Shown here piece by piece: positions 12,071 to 24,129 of a DNA stretch of 64,000 nucleotides. Made by a program: the position numbers and the translations under genes. How positions within the stretch are numbered: position 1 is the first letter of the stretch; each line of letters begins with the position of its first letter. Location of the stretch: positions 29,136,089 through 29,200,088 of the forward strand of contig NC_065922.1 of the NCBI RefSeq assembly GCF_024586455.1. The letters are read 5' to 3'. The DNA is from Bactrocera neohumeralis. Its lineage: Eukaryota; Arthropoda; Insecta; Diptera; Tephritidae. The notes below the pieces were generated by a model. That model saw nothing but the letters and a program-made list of their open reading frames with translations. It was not told where the DNA came from and did not search any database.

Positions 12071-12129
12071 AGGAAATAACTTTCATAAATATGATCTGTT
12101 AATTGTGTATTTTCAATGACTGAGTTTAG

Positions 12130-14055
12130 GTTAGCCTAAAAACATGTGTTATTATTGTAGCGGTTCTTTCCGGTACAACTTGTAGGTAGTTGAAGAGAAT
12201 ATATAAATAGTTATATTTGGTCCTTTTCGCTGTCTTTATGTATCTTAAACTAAACTTGCTAATATGATTTCTTTTACGGAATTAATACAAGTATACATAT
12301 ACCTTAGAAACGAACCTCAAACTTTTAGATATTAGTTATATGAGGAGACTAACCATTAATCACATTTCCTTACGCCTTTATTATTTTTTTTAATATCTTT
12401 AACCTATCCGCTAATTAATTATTAAATAATTTTTAATGTGACTTTGCGTTTACGTAATCACTTAGCCATCCCAACCACAGACTTTTTACTTTCTTTACAC
12501 TTCCGACAAAGGCAAAAATTCAACTGACTCAACTGAGTTTATTACGCAAACAAGTCCGCGCTTGACGTAAAATAAAAAAAAAACATAAAAAAGCGCGAAA
12601 GTAGATAAATATTTTCATGTGTTTGTGTATGTGTGCGACTTACGCTCACCACTTCCTGTCACACATATCAAAAAACAGATGAGTCCACTGACAAAGTGAT
12701 AAAAATCGACTCATTTTTCACAGAGTTTCATAACGTAAATGTGCAAATATATACATAAATTTATAAAATATACATGTGAGTGTGGGAGAACACAAAAAAA
12801 ATGCATAAAAGAATATTAAAAAGAAAAGAAAATTTTTAAAAAAATGTGGCACAAATTCCTGTAGAATTTTTTCATGGGCCCTTCCTGATTTCAGCTTCTT
12901 TTTTTATTAAAGTGCACAGATAGCGCTAAGTCGGTGAAATATGTATGTATAAAACCAAAATACAACAACAACAAAAAATAACAACACCAAGCGAGAAAAA
13001 TGAATGTGAAAAACATTGCATGTCAAAAAATAAATTAATATGATGCACACACACATCAACAGCGGCGAAATACACATATATGAATGGGTGTGTTTACAAA
13101 AAACATCAAAAAAAAAAACAGCAAAAAAGTGTTTGAGTTGGTGCGCGTTATGTGGTGTGTGTGTGCATTGGCAGGCCGTGTTGCACGTAACCGGCGGGCG
13201 CTGAGGACAGGTGCTGGTCCACCGGCGAGATTTGCACTCGGCGCTTTTGTTTGCCGCAGCTATTTGTTGCTAAAAAATATAACAGTACATGTTTCTTTAT
13301 ATTTCTTTGTGTTCACCTATGCATGCGCAGATAAGTACGGCAGCTTGCGCTCACACACACACACACATGCATACAAAAAACAGTATTTGACGGTTAGTAT
13401 GTGGCATGTGTTGTTACCCGGGGCAGATGTCAGCCAGCATGTGGGTGCGTATTAAAAATGAATTTTCGTGGTTTACTTTTTATTTATGTGTGCCTGTGTC
13501 GTTAGCAAGCTTTTACTCCGCCACACACATTCCCGCCACAAGCACTGTTAACAGCCCAAAAGTATGCTATGCCAGAATTGCGGTTGTCGGTTGTCGGCTG
13601 TTTATATTTCCCTTCGACTGCGTGTTTTGCTTTTTTAATTTAAATCGTTTTTTATTTGTTCGTTTTCGTTTGAAATTTGCTGAGAATTCGCGCAGATTTG
13701 CGCCCAAAAACCGCTTAAACTAATACCCTGAAAAGTTGCTTGCCGTTCGCTGAGCGTGGCCTTAAATAAGGATTTACACGTGCGTGTGAGTGTATGCGTG
13801 TGTGTGTGTGGCATATGTGATTTGGTGAAATGAAATTTGTATTGGCCTTGTATGCGATTTCACGCTGTTAATTAATCATTTCGTTGAACTTTCTTTCGCA
13901 AAGCCCTTTTTTCCGCCAAAGCGTTCAGCTCGTCTTTTTGCATTGTTTTCTTTTAAAAAAAGGCTTTAAATTTTACTTGTAGCTATTTATAAATTTATAT
14001 TTTTCTTCAGCAACGAAATCGCTAGGCTATTTTCTTTCGTTGAGTTATTCTTTCA
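12130..14055. other. Unique non-coding DNA
   Basis: No supported gene. AT-rich from 12130 to 13060, then mixed composition with CA/TG microsatellites (near 13151-13165, 13352-13367, 13797-13810). Two overlapping ATG frames of 123 and 105 codons near 13084-13723 have no recognisable domain and unremarkable composition. Confidence 0.4.
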
Positions 14056-14059
14056 CACT

Positions 14060-14790
14060 TTAGAACGCTTAAAGGTACCAAGAATGGCTTAAATACATTT
14101 ATGGTACACGCCAAGCAGGAAGCAAAAATTGCCTTCAGACCAAAAGCGGGAAAGGAACAATACTCTTTGCCAAAATCGTATAGACCGATCAGTAATATCC
14201 TACCTACTAAAAAGTATGGGGAGGATCTGCGACGATCTCATCAAACGAATAATGTCACAAAACCGTTTGGAATTCAGGCAGCACGTACTCAATCAAATCA
14301 GCTGATACCAAAATACATTAGAAAGTTGGTGGGGCAATCGAAAGTTCCTTAGAAAACGAGACTTCACCCTAATAACATTCATTGACATGGACGGTGGCTG
14401 TGGCTGTACTGATATCGGCTATCGCTTTTTTTGACATAAATCAGAACATGTTAAATGTCTGGTTAAAGCATATACTAAGTAACAGCCAAGCCTTATACGA
14501 TGGACAAGGTATAACAGACGCTTATCAGATCACTTGTGGCACCCCACAAGGTGACATCCTATTCCCCTTGATTTGGGCCAGCTTGATCAATGAATTATTA
14601 CTCTTCGGCAAGGAGACCCTGAAGGCCGTCTGCTACGCAGAGGACCTCGCTTCCCTTTGTTCAGGGCTAATTCGCCTCTGCGGTCATAGAAAGGAGCCTT
14701 GAGATCACCGCCAACTGGTTGGAGGGTCTCGGACTAACTATAACTTCTCAAAGGATAGAACTATTCTACTCTCAAGGTCCGACAAATATC
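14060..14790 (+). mobile_element. LINE RT fragment (RNase H-type LINE)
   Basis: Frames read IPKAGKEQYSLPKSYRPIS (early RT), then a frameshift, FIDMDGG.., and near 14455-14660 WLKHILSNSQALYDGQGI, ITCGTPQGDILFPLIWASLI and AVCYAEDLASL. The GTPQG and Y.DD blocks (here YAED, so the second catalytic Asp pair is altered) are core RT motifs. The frames end with ITANWLEGLGLTI. A closely related copy lies antisense at 18320-18660. Confidence 0.8.
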
Positions 14791-14959
14791 TCATAAAACT
14801 CGAAAAAAACCACAAAAAACGATGTATAACATATTTTTTATATTTCTTTTACCTTCTGTTACATTCTAGCAGCTGTTTAGTGGGGTCTTATTTGTATTTT
14901 CAGAGAAATTTTAGCATAATAATTTGTATAATTTAACATTATCAAGAAGTAAAGACTTC

Positions 14960-16205
14960 CACGAACATAAGCCCTAGCGACTTTTAAAACAAACTTGATT
15001 ATGAAGTTGAAGTAATAAAAGAACTTATCCAGCAAAGTCACTCGGAAGTTCGAAAATCTGTGTAATAGTTAGTTATATGGAGGCTAAGGGAAGTATTGGT
15101 CTGATTCAATTAATTTTTGTCATACAGACATACCATTGTCAGAGAAGTACTATCCCTGAATTTCAATTATATATGTCAGACATTGACCGATATTTTTGAA
15201 CAAAGGTCAACTATACACACTAGGGTGCACAAATTCGGTACCTAGGGGCTTGAAGATTTTGTTTGTTTTGAATAATTTTTATTCATAAGGTGGCAAACAA
15301 TAAAAGCATTATTCCTGAACAGTTTTATTCCGCTATATTGATTGCTTCTCGATTTTTGTACTGGAAAGTGAAAAAATCAAGTGGAAATTAAAATTGTGCT
15401 ATATGGCAAGTAGGCGTAGTTGTTGTCCCATTTCGCCCATTTGCGCACTGTGACATAGGAATACGAGATGAACTCATAAACTACATTTAGAAGAAATCAG
15501 TTGGTAGGGTCCCGAGATATCCGATTCCACCAAAAAGTGTACGGTGTCTCGTCTAATGTCCAATTTTCACACCAGCTCCCATAAAGCCAACAAATACCAT
15601 CTGGGCTGTAAATTTTAATGTCTCTATCGTTTTTAGTTATTGATTTATCGAGCTTTTAATACTTTTTAGCCGTGCCGTTATAAAGAGAGTGAATGGAGTT
15701 ATCTTCTGATTACATCCATTTTCACACTGTTGGTGGAAGATCTCATAAGGTTTGACCTCAGCAAATTTAGTTGTTGTTGCTTTAGCAGTTTATGAGATAT
15801 ATGCATTAAACTTTTTAGAGGGCGAGGCCACGTCCACTTTTTAAAAAAATTTTGCCCACAAGTGCCCCTTGCTACTGCCATCCTTTGAGCTTATATCTTA
15901 ATTTAGTCTCTAATTATGGCACTTTATAGGTTTTCGGTTAACGGCGTTCGGTGCGCGTACTAAGCAACTGGCATACCAAGTATAGCCAAAGCATCTGAAT
16001 TTTTACTCAAGCTACAGCTTGCTCGGATGTACGGACAGATGGATAGACAGGCAGTCACCTGGATTTCAACTTTTCTCGTCATCCTGGTCATTTATATATA
16101 TAGTCTAATCCAAATTTTATCTCGTTTAGTTTTAAGTGAGAGGCATAACACTCACCCCTATAATACTCTATAGCAACAGGCTTCAAGGGTATAATAATAT
16201 GGAGA
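14960..16205 (+). repeat. Second dispersed repeat family, sense copy
   Basis: Shares with 47570-48085, 52000-52330 and 59150-60470 a set of landmarks: a CACTCGGAAGTTCGAAAA block, a TATATGG-AAGTAGGCGTAGTTG block, GATTTATCGAG, a GGCGAGGCCACGTCCACTTTTT block, and near the end a stretch of GGACAGATGGATAGACAGGCAG type. It ends with GGCTTCAAGGGTATAATAAT near 16180-16200. Non-coding. I do not know the published name of the family. Confidence 0.5.
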
Positions 16206-16209
16206 AAAT

Positions 16210-17105
16210 AGTGTATAATATATTTTTCTAGCACTTTAAGCCTTGTAAAAATAAATACAGAAATATATATGTACTATATATGTTTATACATACATAGAGG
16301 AGTACAGTATATACATAATTGTATATCACTTTCTATTATAATATACCTTTCCATTAAATGAAAAAAAAAATCATTAAAAAATAAAAACATTACTTAAATA
16401 AATACAAATATCAAAATTGAATTTTCATATTTATGCTATTTTTAATATAAATACAATTATTTGACTCACCCATTATTATCACCCAACGTCCCTGAGTTGC
16501 CACAACAATGCGCAAGCGACTTTATTACGCACTGATCGATTGTTAAGACGCAACTGCCGAATTTGCTAATGCAAATTAATGCCCCTTAGCACATAGCGGT
16601 AATTAAGTGAATTGCTTTTTGTTTGTTGCATTTCCATTGGAAATCAAAGGGCGTCACAGAGTTCCTGAAAATATTAAATTACGAGAAAAATTTAGTTATA
16701 GGTGTTGCATGAAGTTATGTAAGGAGATAATACTTATTGTAGGGATATATTGGTATTTTACTAAAAATCGTATACAATTATATAAAAAAGTTATTACATT
16801 ATATAGTATAAATACTTAAGCTACATTGATGATTCTCAATGAATTATCTTAAGTGATAATTAACTAAATGCCAAGAAATTTAATGGAGTTATAAAATTTT
16901 TACATTCCAATTTTGAATTTAAAAGTATTTGCAAACATAATAAAATTTAGACTACTCTAAAGGTCTAAGTTGTGCAATATTGATAGTTCCTCACTTTTCT
17001 CTGTTTAGCGAAAGCGAAAGTTTTCTCACTGGTCGCGATAAGATGTTTATCCGCAGATTTATTGAAGCCGTCAGGTGTAACAAATCTGAATAGGCTACAT
17101 ATATT
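16210..17105. other. AT-rich unique DNA
   Basis: Simple AT-rich sequence with TATA-type microsatellite around 16255-16320. The 70-codon frame near 16607 does not start with ATG and has no motif. Confidence 0.4.
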
Positions 17106-17109
17106 GCAA

Positions 17110-17960
17110 CAAAAAAGTACCCGGAAATTGTAAATAAAGTACGAAAGTATTTAAATATTCACGAATATTTATTTTGTTGCCTTCAAAGTAATCCTCACCA
17201 TATGTAATACAGTTGCGACAACGATTTTTCCAGTCCTCGGAGCACTTTTAATAAGAACTTTTTGGGATGGCCTTCAGCTTATTCAAATATTTTTGTTTTA
17301 TTTCTTGATCGATTGAAAACGGATTCCACGTAGCTGCAATTTCAGTTTGGGGAATAAGAAGAAATTACACGGAGCCAAATATGCTGTATACAGTCATTGA
17401 TCGATGGTACTCTTTGCTTTTTGGCTTTAAATTCGGTCAGAATGGTGGTTCGATGTGATGGTGCATTATCATCGTGCAAAATTTTCGACGGATGTTTTCA
17501 CACAAACGCCTCAATACGGCCAAATAGAGCACTATTAACCGTTTGGCCATCCGAAACAAATTCATGAAACCACGAATATCGAAAAAAATTAGCATCAGTT
17601 GGATCATCACAGCTCCATTTCGATGATTTTTAAGTAGAATATTTGACAAACTCATAAATCCATGTCTCATCGGTAGTTATAATGCTCTCCGTGAATGTGG
17701 GATCGGAATTCGCATGATCAAGCATGTCCAAAGGTCCTATTTTCGGTACTCTTTTTGAAAAAAATTCAGCTTTATCGGAGCAAGTCGAGCAAGAACACGT
17801 TTCATATCCAAAATATTCAACAAAATCATTCGAACGGACTCGCGAGAGATGTCGAGCTCTGCTTCCATCTCTCTAATATTTGCCTGATGATTTTCAGGCA
17901 CTATATCCTTCACTGTTTTAATAGTTTCATCGGTTTAAAGTGTCGAAGGTCGTTCAGAAC
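17110..17960 (-). mobile_element. Mariner relic, minus strand
   Basis: Read on the minus strand this carries the C-terminal end of a mariner transposase of the same type as 43780-44575. Near 17195-17290 the reverse complement encodes ...CSEDWKNRC.NCITYGEDYFEGNKI-like sequence, ahead of it a NSVFNRSRNKT-like and SKAKSTI-like stretch, and near 17440-17670 decayed catalytic-region frames. A terminal-repeat-like end (AAAAAGTACCCGGAAATTG) lies at about 17112-17131 and matches the reverse complement of the end of the 43780 copy. Multiple frameshifts; not active. Confidence 0.65.
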
Positions 17961-17964
17961 GAGA

Positions 17965-18315
17965 CATGTCATCAAGGATCTCTCGCACGTCTTTGAGAGC
18001 TCGTAGGCTTAAGTTTTTGAAAAATCTGACATTGTCAGCCTTTTCCGATATTCGCAATGATTCCGCACAAGAAATTTGGTTTCAAATAGATAATTTGAGA
18101 CAAATTCTTTGTACGATGTTTTTATCCCATTTTAAAAATCGCAACGCACTGCTAAGGAGTCCCGAGCAGGAGCAGCTGCTGTAAACCAACTGGTTGATAG
18201 ATCACGCTCATAATTGGCGTAGTAATTAATGACAGTCCTAAACTGAAAGAAAATGCATTTTTTTTTTAAATATCATTTACCCGGGAATTTAATTATAATT
18301 TCCGGGTGCTTTGTA
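17965..18315. other. No gene seen
   Basis: The first part may be the 5' portion of the adjoining mariner (minus strand, with an MSRSERPST-like stretch near 17940-17970). The remainder is unassigned. Confidence 0.3.
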
Positions 18316-18319
18316 ATTC

Positions 18320-18700
18320 ATTGATCAAGGTGGCCAAAGTAAGTGGAATAGAATGCCACCTTGTGGAGTGCCACAAGTGATCTCATAGGCGACTTTTATA
18401 TCTTTCCCATTGTATATGGCTTCTCTATTACTTAGTAAATGATTTAACCAGACCAACATGCCCTGATTATTGTCAGAAGAAGCGATACTCGATAGCCGTG
18501 CTAGCGTTGTTGAACACACCTTTTAGGTCAATGAATGTTGGTAAATTCTCGGTTTTCTAACAAACATATTGAAGGGCAATATCAACTGATTTCCAGAACT
18601 CCAAACGCTTTGGTGAAATTTGTCGTTTGATTAGATCGTCGCAGATCCTCTCCATTTTTTTAGTCGGTAGCATGTTACTGATCGGTCTGTACGAATTTGA
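18320..18700 (-). mobile_element. LINE RT fragment, antisense
   Basis: On the minus strand the frame ending near 18325 reads GMLVWLNHLLSNREAIYNG and then AYEITCGTPQGGILFHLLW, closely matching the copy at 14455-14580. Upstream in element order (18530-18680) are decayed pieces of earlier RT motifs, including a possible LIKRQI...FWK block. The fragment is truncated at both ends. Confidence 0.8.
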
Positions 18701-18874
18701 CAAGGAGTAGTGTTTCTTTGAGTTGAGGTTTTATATTGCCTTTTTTTTGACAGATCACGGGTGAGTCGTGCCACACAGCTTCTGCATGAACTGAAGTCGG
18801 TCGACCTTCCCAAGAGAAATCGGATCGCTCTATGTGCTTTTGAAAGGTGTCAAGAAGATCCGCAGCCACAAAAA

Positions 18875-19130
18875 AATCCTTATCGGATGTTACATGCATG
18901 TTACAATGATCCAATTTTGGCAGCTTCTTGGTGAGAAAAGGCCCTTTGCGAAATTTCATATTGATATTTTTAAAACTGTAGGACTAGTTCGCGTATATGC
19001 AGACAGATGGACAAGCAACGGATATGGCTAAAACTCGTCATACTGATTATTTGGGTATATATTTTATATGATGCGCCCACCTTCTTCCTTTCCTTCTGGG
19101 TGTTACAAAATCGTGGCAAAATTCATAAAA
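18875..19130 (+). repeat. Dispersed 154-bp-unit repeat, 3' part
   Basis: Only the 3' end of the family is present: the CAGCTTCTTGGTGAGAAAA block at 18920, CTGTAGGACTAGTTCGCGTA near 18976, the CAGACAGATGGACA block, and the TTCTGGGTGTTACAAA end near 19095. The first half shows a weak remnant of one unit. Confidence 0.65.
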
Positions 19131-19134
19131 AGGA

Positions 19135-20730
19135 TTAACTACAATCTCGTGACTATTCTTTAAAATTAAATAAAAAAATCTTATTCAAACAGTCACGAAT
19201 AGTTCTAAAAGTTAAGTTGTTTTATTACACAACTTGATTGACAGGTGTCAAACCGACTTTGAGATATATGACACATATATTCTTAAAAAAAATTTCATTG
19301 GGAAGAAACAAAAATGTTGCTGAGAAAAACCAATTATTTCACTTCAATAAGGAGCAAAGCAGAAATCAATACACTCACAACTCACTACCCACTACAAACT
19401 GCTTGAGGAAAAGTGATTTTCACATTTTATAAAACAATCTATATTTACATACAAACATTTATAGCTAGCTACAGACATGCTGGCTGAGCGTCAGCCATAT
19501 GATTACAAAGAAGCCAATAGGCATTTGACATGTTGTGGGCGACTTTCCAACACACACACACACATACTCGCTGGCATAATACCTATTGCCTATGTTAAGG
19601 CGTTGCCACGTGCGAATGCGTGCAATTTCAAGTGAATCAGCTGGTGTGCGCCGTTGCTCGAGCACTCTAATAATCCCCCAGCTAACGGTAGACGTGAGCG
19701 CCGCGTGCATTGATTTAATAAATAATTCAATAGTGCAAATTCGCGTTTTCAATTCAATTCGTGAAATGGAAAAGTGTGAAGTGAATGTGAACAACAAAAG
19801 CAACAACAGTGGCGACAGCAGCAGCGGCAGTAAAGAAAAAGCTGCAGCACACGAAGCAGATTGAAAAAGAAGACACGAGGAAGTGTAATAAAGATTATGA
19901 AGGCATAGAATTGTTGCACAGATATGAGCAACGCAGCGGCCGTCGGGGAGAGTAGGAGAAAGGGGAGGGACGCACATGTGACGTGTACAAGGAGTGTTCG
20001 CAAGACAGTCAATGTGAAAGTGAAAAATGTCAAATGGAAAGTGAAATGTAAAATGTACAGTTTATGGCTTCATGCTAGCATACAAATGTGCATACGTGTG
20101 TTTGTGTTGGTGTGCTTGTGCGTGTGCGCGTCCCATAGGTTTGCACGTTTTCACCTGACATCTGCATGCATACTTTTAACTAAGCTACTTGGCATTTTTA
20201 TACCCCATAGACGCTTACTTTTGGGTGAATGGATGGAATGCAAAGAAGAGAGAACAGAGAGAGAGAGCTTACCTCGACGCCTAATTTAATAAGTTATTTG
20301 CCAATAGATGGCGCTGTACTCATTTTCGGGTATATGTCTCTTTTTTATCGGTACTGTAAGCAGCAGAGAGATTTTGGGTGAGTTCAACACGATAAGAGAA
20401 ACGTTTGCTCATGTCACACATTATTGATTTGTTAAGAGATTAGGCGAAGTACCATTATTTTGATCTTTCGAAGCTGATTTTAATTCTATTGCATACTTTT
20501 AGGGTTGTAGAAGTCAGTCTATATTCAGACGATATTTCAAATATCAGGTTTAATAAAATTATTACTTTTTATTCTTCGAGATTGGCATTTCTCAACTGAG
20601 TCCGCGCAGGACAGCACTAATCGATAACTGTCTTCATATTTGTTCGGAAAAAATTGGTCGGTCAAAATTAGTTATGTCTTCTAAATTGGGGATTTCAATT
20701 TATGTGTGAAAGAAGAGAATGCATTGCCTT
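19135..20730. other. Unique DNA, possible leader or exon region
   Basis: The part 19540-20290 is less AT-rich than its surroundings and looks unique, with (AC)n near 19551-19565 and (GA)n-like sequence near 20254-20268. A 93-codon frame at 19586-19864 starts at TTG (first ATG 19592) and ends in a Ser/Gly/Asn-rich stretch. No domain, splice structure or promoter could be fixed, so I do not call a gene. Confidence 0.3.
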
Positions 20731-20731
20731 A

Positions 20732-21272
20732 TACCATGTTCAGACCGACACTTAATCACACGATTTCGGCTGTTGAATGGATTATCCTACTAATCTTAAA
20801 AATTTATCAAGATTTCGCCATACAAAAATGACAGTTCTAAATCACTTCATTGAAATGATTTGAAACTGATCCACGCAAAATCTCTCTGTGCGACTCCGAT
20901 TTTGCGCAATCTACTTGTCAGCACTGGAAATCTGTTACATTATCACAGCTGATTTAGACGCTGCAAAGGGAAAAAAATGTAAACAAACACATTTTTTTTA
21001 AAGCAATGAATCTAATTTCGTCTGAAAATCGACTTAACAAATGAAAAAATGCATCCATTATTTCTATTATATGGAAAATATTAAAAATATCCGTCTTTTT
21101 ATTTCAAAATACTATATGACAATCTTTTCTTTTGATAAATATTAAGCGATGTGAATTCTTGAATGACAATAACAGCTATTTTTTGATCTTTCTAACGGCA
21201 GTGAGAACTCTGTTGGGTTATGAAATGCTTAAATATAATCTAATCTTTTAAATTTTCGGTCTGAACATGGTA
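20732..21272. mobile_element. 541-bp MITE with TTA target duplication
   Basis: Begins TACCATGTTCAGACCGA and ends with its exact reverse complement TCGGTCTGAACATGGTA. It is flanked on both sides by TTA (20729-20731 and 21273-21275). A 3-bp TTA-type duplication is what PIF/Harbinger elements leave, so a non-autonomous element of that superfamily is a reasonable guess. The interior is AT-rich, has no coding capacity and contains no recognisable transposase. Confidence 0.75.
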
Positions 21273-21299
21273 TTAGTATATAATGACAAGGAAAAATTT

Positions 21300-21905
21300 C
21301 GTTCTCTCCTTATTCATTGCTGATTCCATTCTAGTCTCCGTTTGGGCCGAGAACACAAAACTTCACAGTTGCCTTTTCGAGGTCACATCAATTGTATTTT
21401 GTCCTTCAATTGGATGAGTTGGCACCCTTGCTTCAGTTATCCACCCATGGGACTCGAGTCAAAGGAGTTTTTCGCTGAAGCATCGTCTTCCATTGGTACA
21501 ATATGGCCTAAACAGTAATTTTTGTTGGTCGTGAGAGGGATCTGCTTCTCAATTGCATACTCAGTACAAAGAAGCACTTTTTGGCAAGAGTTATTCTGTG
21601 GCTGTTACGAAATTATCTAGAACTTCAAAGATATCACTGTCAACAGTGACGTGGGAGCCAAGTCGCGAGTGCGACGACTGTTTGTTTGATGACAAAAGAT
21701 ATTTCGTCTTGCCCTTGTTCACTACCAGACCCATTTGCTTCGCTTCCTTATCAATTTTTGAGAAAGTAGAACTAGCGGCGCGGTCGTCGAGGTCAATGAT
21801 AATGCTCTTGCCGTCCGAATAGACGAAAACACTCCAAAGTTTTCGACGCAGTACCAACTGGGGAAAGCAGAGGAAGAAGAGAACCTCCACTCCGTTGAAA
21901 AGACC
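21300..21905 (-). mobile_element. RTE-like LINE 3' half, antisense
   Basis: On the minus strand (reading from about 21890 down) the frame gives the segment after the RT YADD box: SIIIDLDDRAASSTFSKIDK, GLVVNKGKTKYLLSSNKQS, GSHVTVDSDIFEVLDNFV. After a frameshift come SRSLSRPTKITLF and a LGHIVPMEDDASAKNSFDS block near 21430-21510, which are the expected order for the 3' end of this LINE. The reading frame is open for 99 codons but the element is a fragment. Confidence 0.8.
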
Positions 21906-21909
21906 AGGA

Positions 21910-23560
21910 GGAGAAGGACCTGGCCTCGCTTGGAATCTGAATTCGGCGATACAAAGGAGCGGCTGGCGCGCTGTTGTAAACTCGTCTACGTCTACGCCAG
22001 TAGAGAAGAAGAAGAATGGTCAAATGTGGGGCAATTTCAGTGCACGGAAATTTCTAGTAGAAGTTCTTACGAAGTTCTGAAAGGGTTTTTAATCAACGCT
22101 CGCTATTTCTTTAGTCGGATGTAGGCGTCGATGTTTAGAATCGGAACTCGGAAAAGGTTAAACACAAATGGTTAAAATCAGGCAATGCAGAAGGAATTAT
22201 CGAAACCGTCATCATTTCGTTCAATCGAATTGATTTCATCACAGCCTACGGTATATTTTTCATATTTCTCTGAAAATACATTTTAACATTTCTTGGAAAT
22301 AAAAAACATATATACCTCCTTGAAAGCCCACACGCTGGCATAACTTGAGCAAAGGCACCACAGCGTTGCTGCACTGGGTAATGCAAATTCGATTTCAACT
22401 GAACTTCGTAGCTTCACTTACTTGAAATGCATGAGACATTTGAAATTCTCACACACACACGCACACACACATGTGTGCATTCAAGCATTTTTACGGCTGC
22501 TCTTCGGCGCCATTCAATTTGCGCCATTTTTCCATGGCGCTTTTCGTCGTTCACCGCAACGCTTTAGATTTTCAAAGGTTTCGAGCAGCCGCGTAGCGCC
22601 TTGAAGTATGTTAAATGACTACAGAATGTGACGTACATACAACACATACAACAAAGTAACATTTTATGGTGTGGGTGAGCTGATGGAGACAGCTGCGAGC
22701 TGACAATGCCGACTGTCAAATGCGATATGCCGACGAGTTGACAGCAACTACTCGCCCTGTGAGCAAAACACTACTTCCGGGTGAGGAAAAGAGTTTGCGA
22801 ATAAATTATTGTATAAGTGTGTGTGTATGTATGTTTATATTGTATTGTACAGACAAACAGATATTGAAACATTTGAAGTTATCGACTTCCTTCTACAGCC
22901 GTAACCGAGGCATATTATGAGCGTGCGTATTGTTGTTGCTATTTTTTCGCTTTACTCGTTTGAAGTAGTTGAAGGCTTTTGACGCATACATTTCAGTTGC
23001 AGCTCTTGTCTGTTGGCTTGTGTTGTTGTTGTGCTTTTTTAAAGATTTTTAACACTTCGCACCTTCGCTTTAAAACCCTTTCGCTATCCGGCATATCAGT
23101 TGAAAGCTCACGCTTATGCTCAGGTATTACTTTTGCGGTTGTCAGCTCATCATCAGCCTTTTGCTTTATTTACCCTTTGTGGTTGAGTTGTTGATGATGC
23201 GGTTGAGGGTTCGGCATATCCTTTACTACTTTTTTTTACCGTAAATTTTAGATGTATGTTGGTGTATGTGAAATAGTTGTTGTTCGTCAAAGTTTGGCAA
23301 CTTGGCGGCTGTTGAAGGCGGTGTTTTAAAATATGCGAATATATTTTGTATTAAGTACACACGTGTGAAGGTGTTCATATGAGTGTGTGTGTCTGATGTT
23401 TCGAATGTTTGAAAGATGAATTCAAATTTGAAGAAAAAGTGTAGTATGTCTTGACAGGTGATGCGAAAAAATTTATGTTAGTGTATGTATGTATGTAGAT
23501 TAGCGTGGTTCTAAAATGTTGAAGGATGAAGGATTTATCGCCGAATTGCAATATTAATCT
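21910..23560. other. Unique non-coding DNA
   Basis: No supported gene. Contains (AC)n near 22450-22470, TG/TA-rich simple sequence near 22818-22835 and TGTTG-type repeats near 23015-23030. The first 200 bases encode short arginine- and serine-rich frames next to the LINE end that may still be retrotransposon derived. Confidence 0.4.
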
Positions 23561-23563
23561 TAT

Positions 23564-23884
23564 GTCAAAATTTTTGAAAATAAATTTTCGTTAAAATTTT
23601 TGAAAATAAATTTTCGTTAAAATTTTTGAAAATAAATTTTTGTTAAAATTTTTAAAAATATATAATTTTTTGTCAAAATTTTTGAAAATCAATTTTTGTC
23701 AAACTTTTTGCAAATAATTTTTTTTCAAAATTTTTAAAAATAAATTTGTGTCAAAGTTTTTGAAAATAAATTTATGTCAAAATTTTTGAAAATAAATTTT
23801 TGTCAAACTTTTTGGTAATAATTTTTTGTCAAACTTTTTTTCAAAATTATTGATAATAAGTTTTTGTCAAAATTTTTGGAAATG
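23564..23884. repeat. 26-bp AT-rich minisatellite
   Basis: About 12 head-to-tail copies of a unit close to AAAATTTTTGAAAATAAATT plus TTTGTC. The first three copies end in TTCGTT or TTTGTT and are nearly identical; later copies end in GTC and diverge, with one shortened copy (near 23837) and several AAACTTTTTG variants. Period 26-30 bp. Non-coding. Confidence 0.85.
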
Positions 23885-24125
23885 GAAACGGAATTTGGAA
23901 ACGATTTTTGCCCATTTTTTATTGCTTTCAGTTAAAGTAAACCTCAGGATTCTGAAAAAATTATCGAAAAGATACAAAAGTGAAAAAAATGTCCCTTTTC
24001 AATTTGTTGTAGTGTTAAAGAGCTTAGGTCGGTTAGCTTCAGCACACACAATTCCAAACATGTGTTTTTTCGAAACTACTCAGGCAAACACAATCATTCA
24101 CTTCTCTGGGACTATACCTGGTATA
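23885..24125. other. No gene seen
   Basis: AT-rich spacer between the minisatellite and the dispersed repeat. Confidence 0.4.
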
Positions 24126-24129
24126 CCTA

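Noticed and set aside
13084..13723. Two overlapping ATG frames of 123 and 105 codons
   Set aside because: No recognisable domain, simple CA repeats inside the frame, and no promoter, splice or polyadenylation support.
19465..20033. 170-codon minus-strand frame with Leu/Ser runs
   Set aside because: Leucine and serine runs come from AGC/AAC-type simple repeats on the other strand; no coherent protein features.
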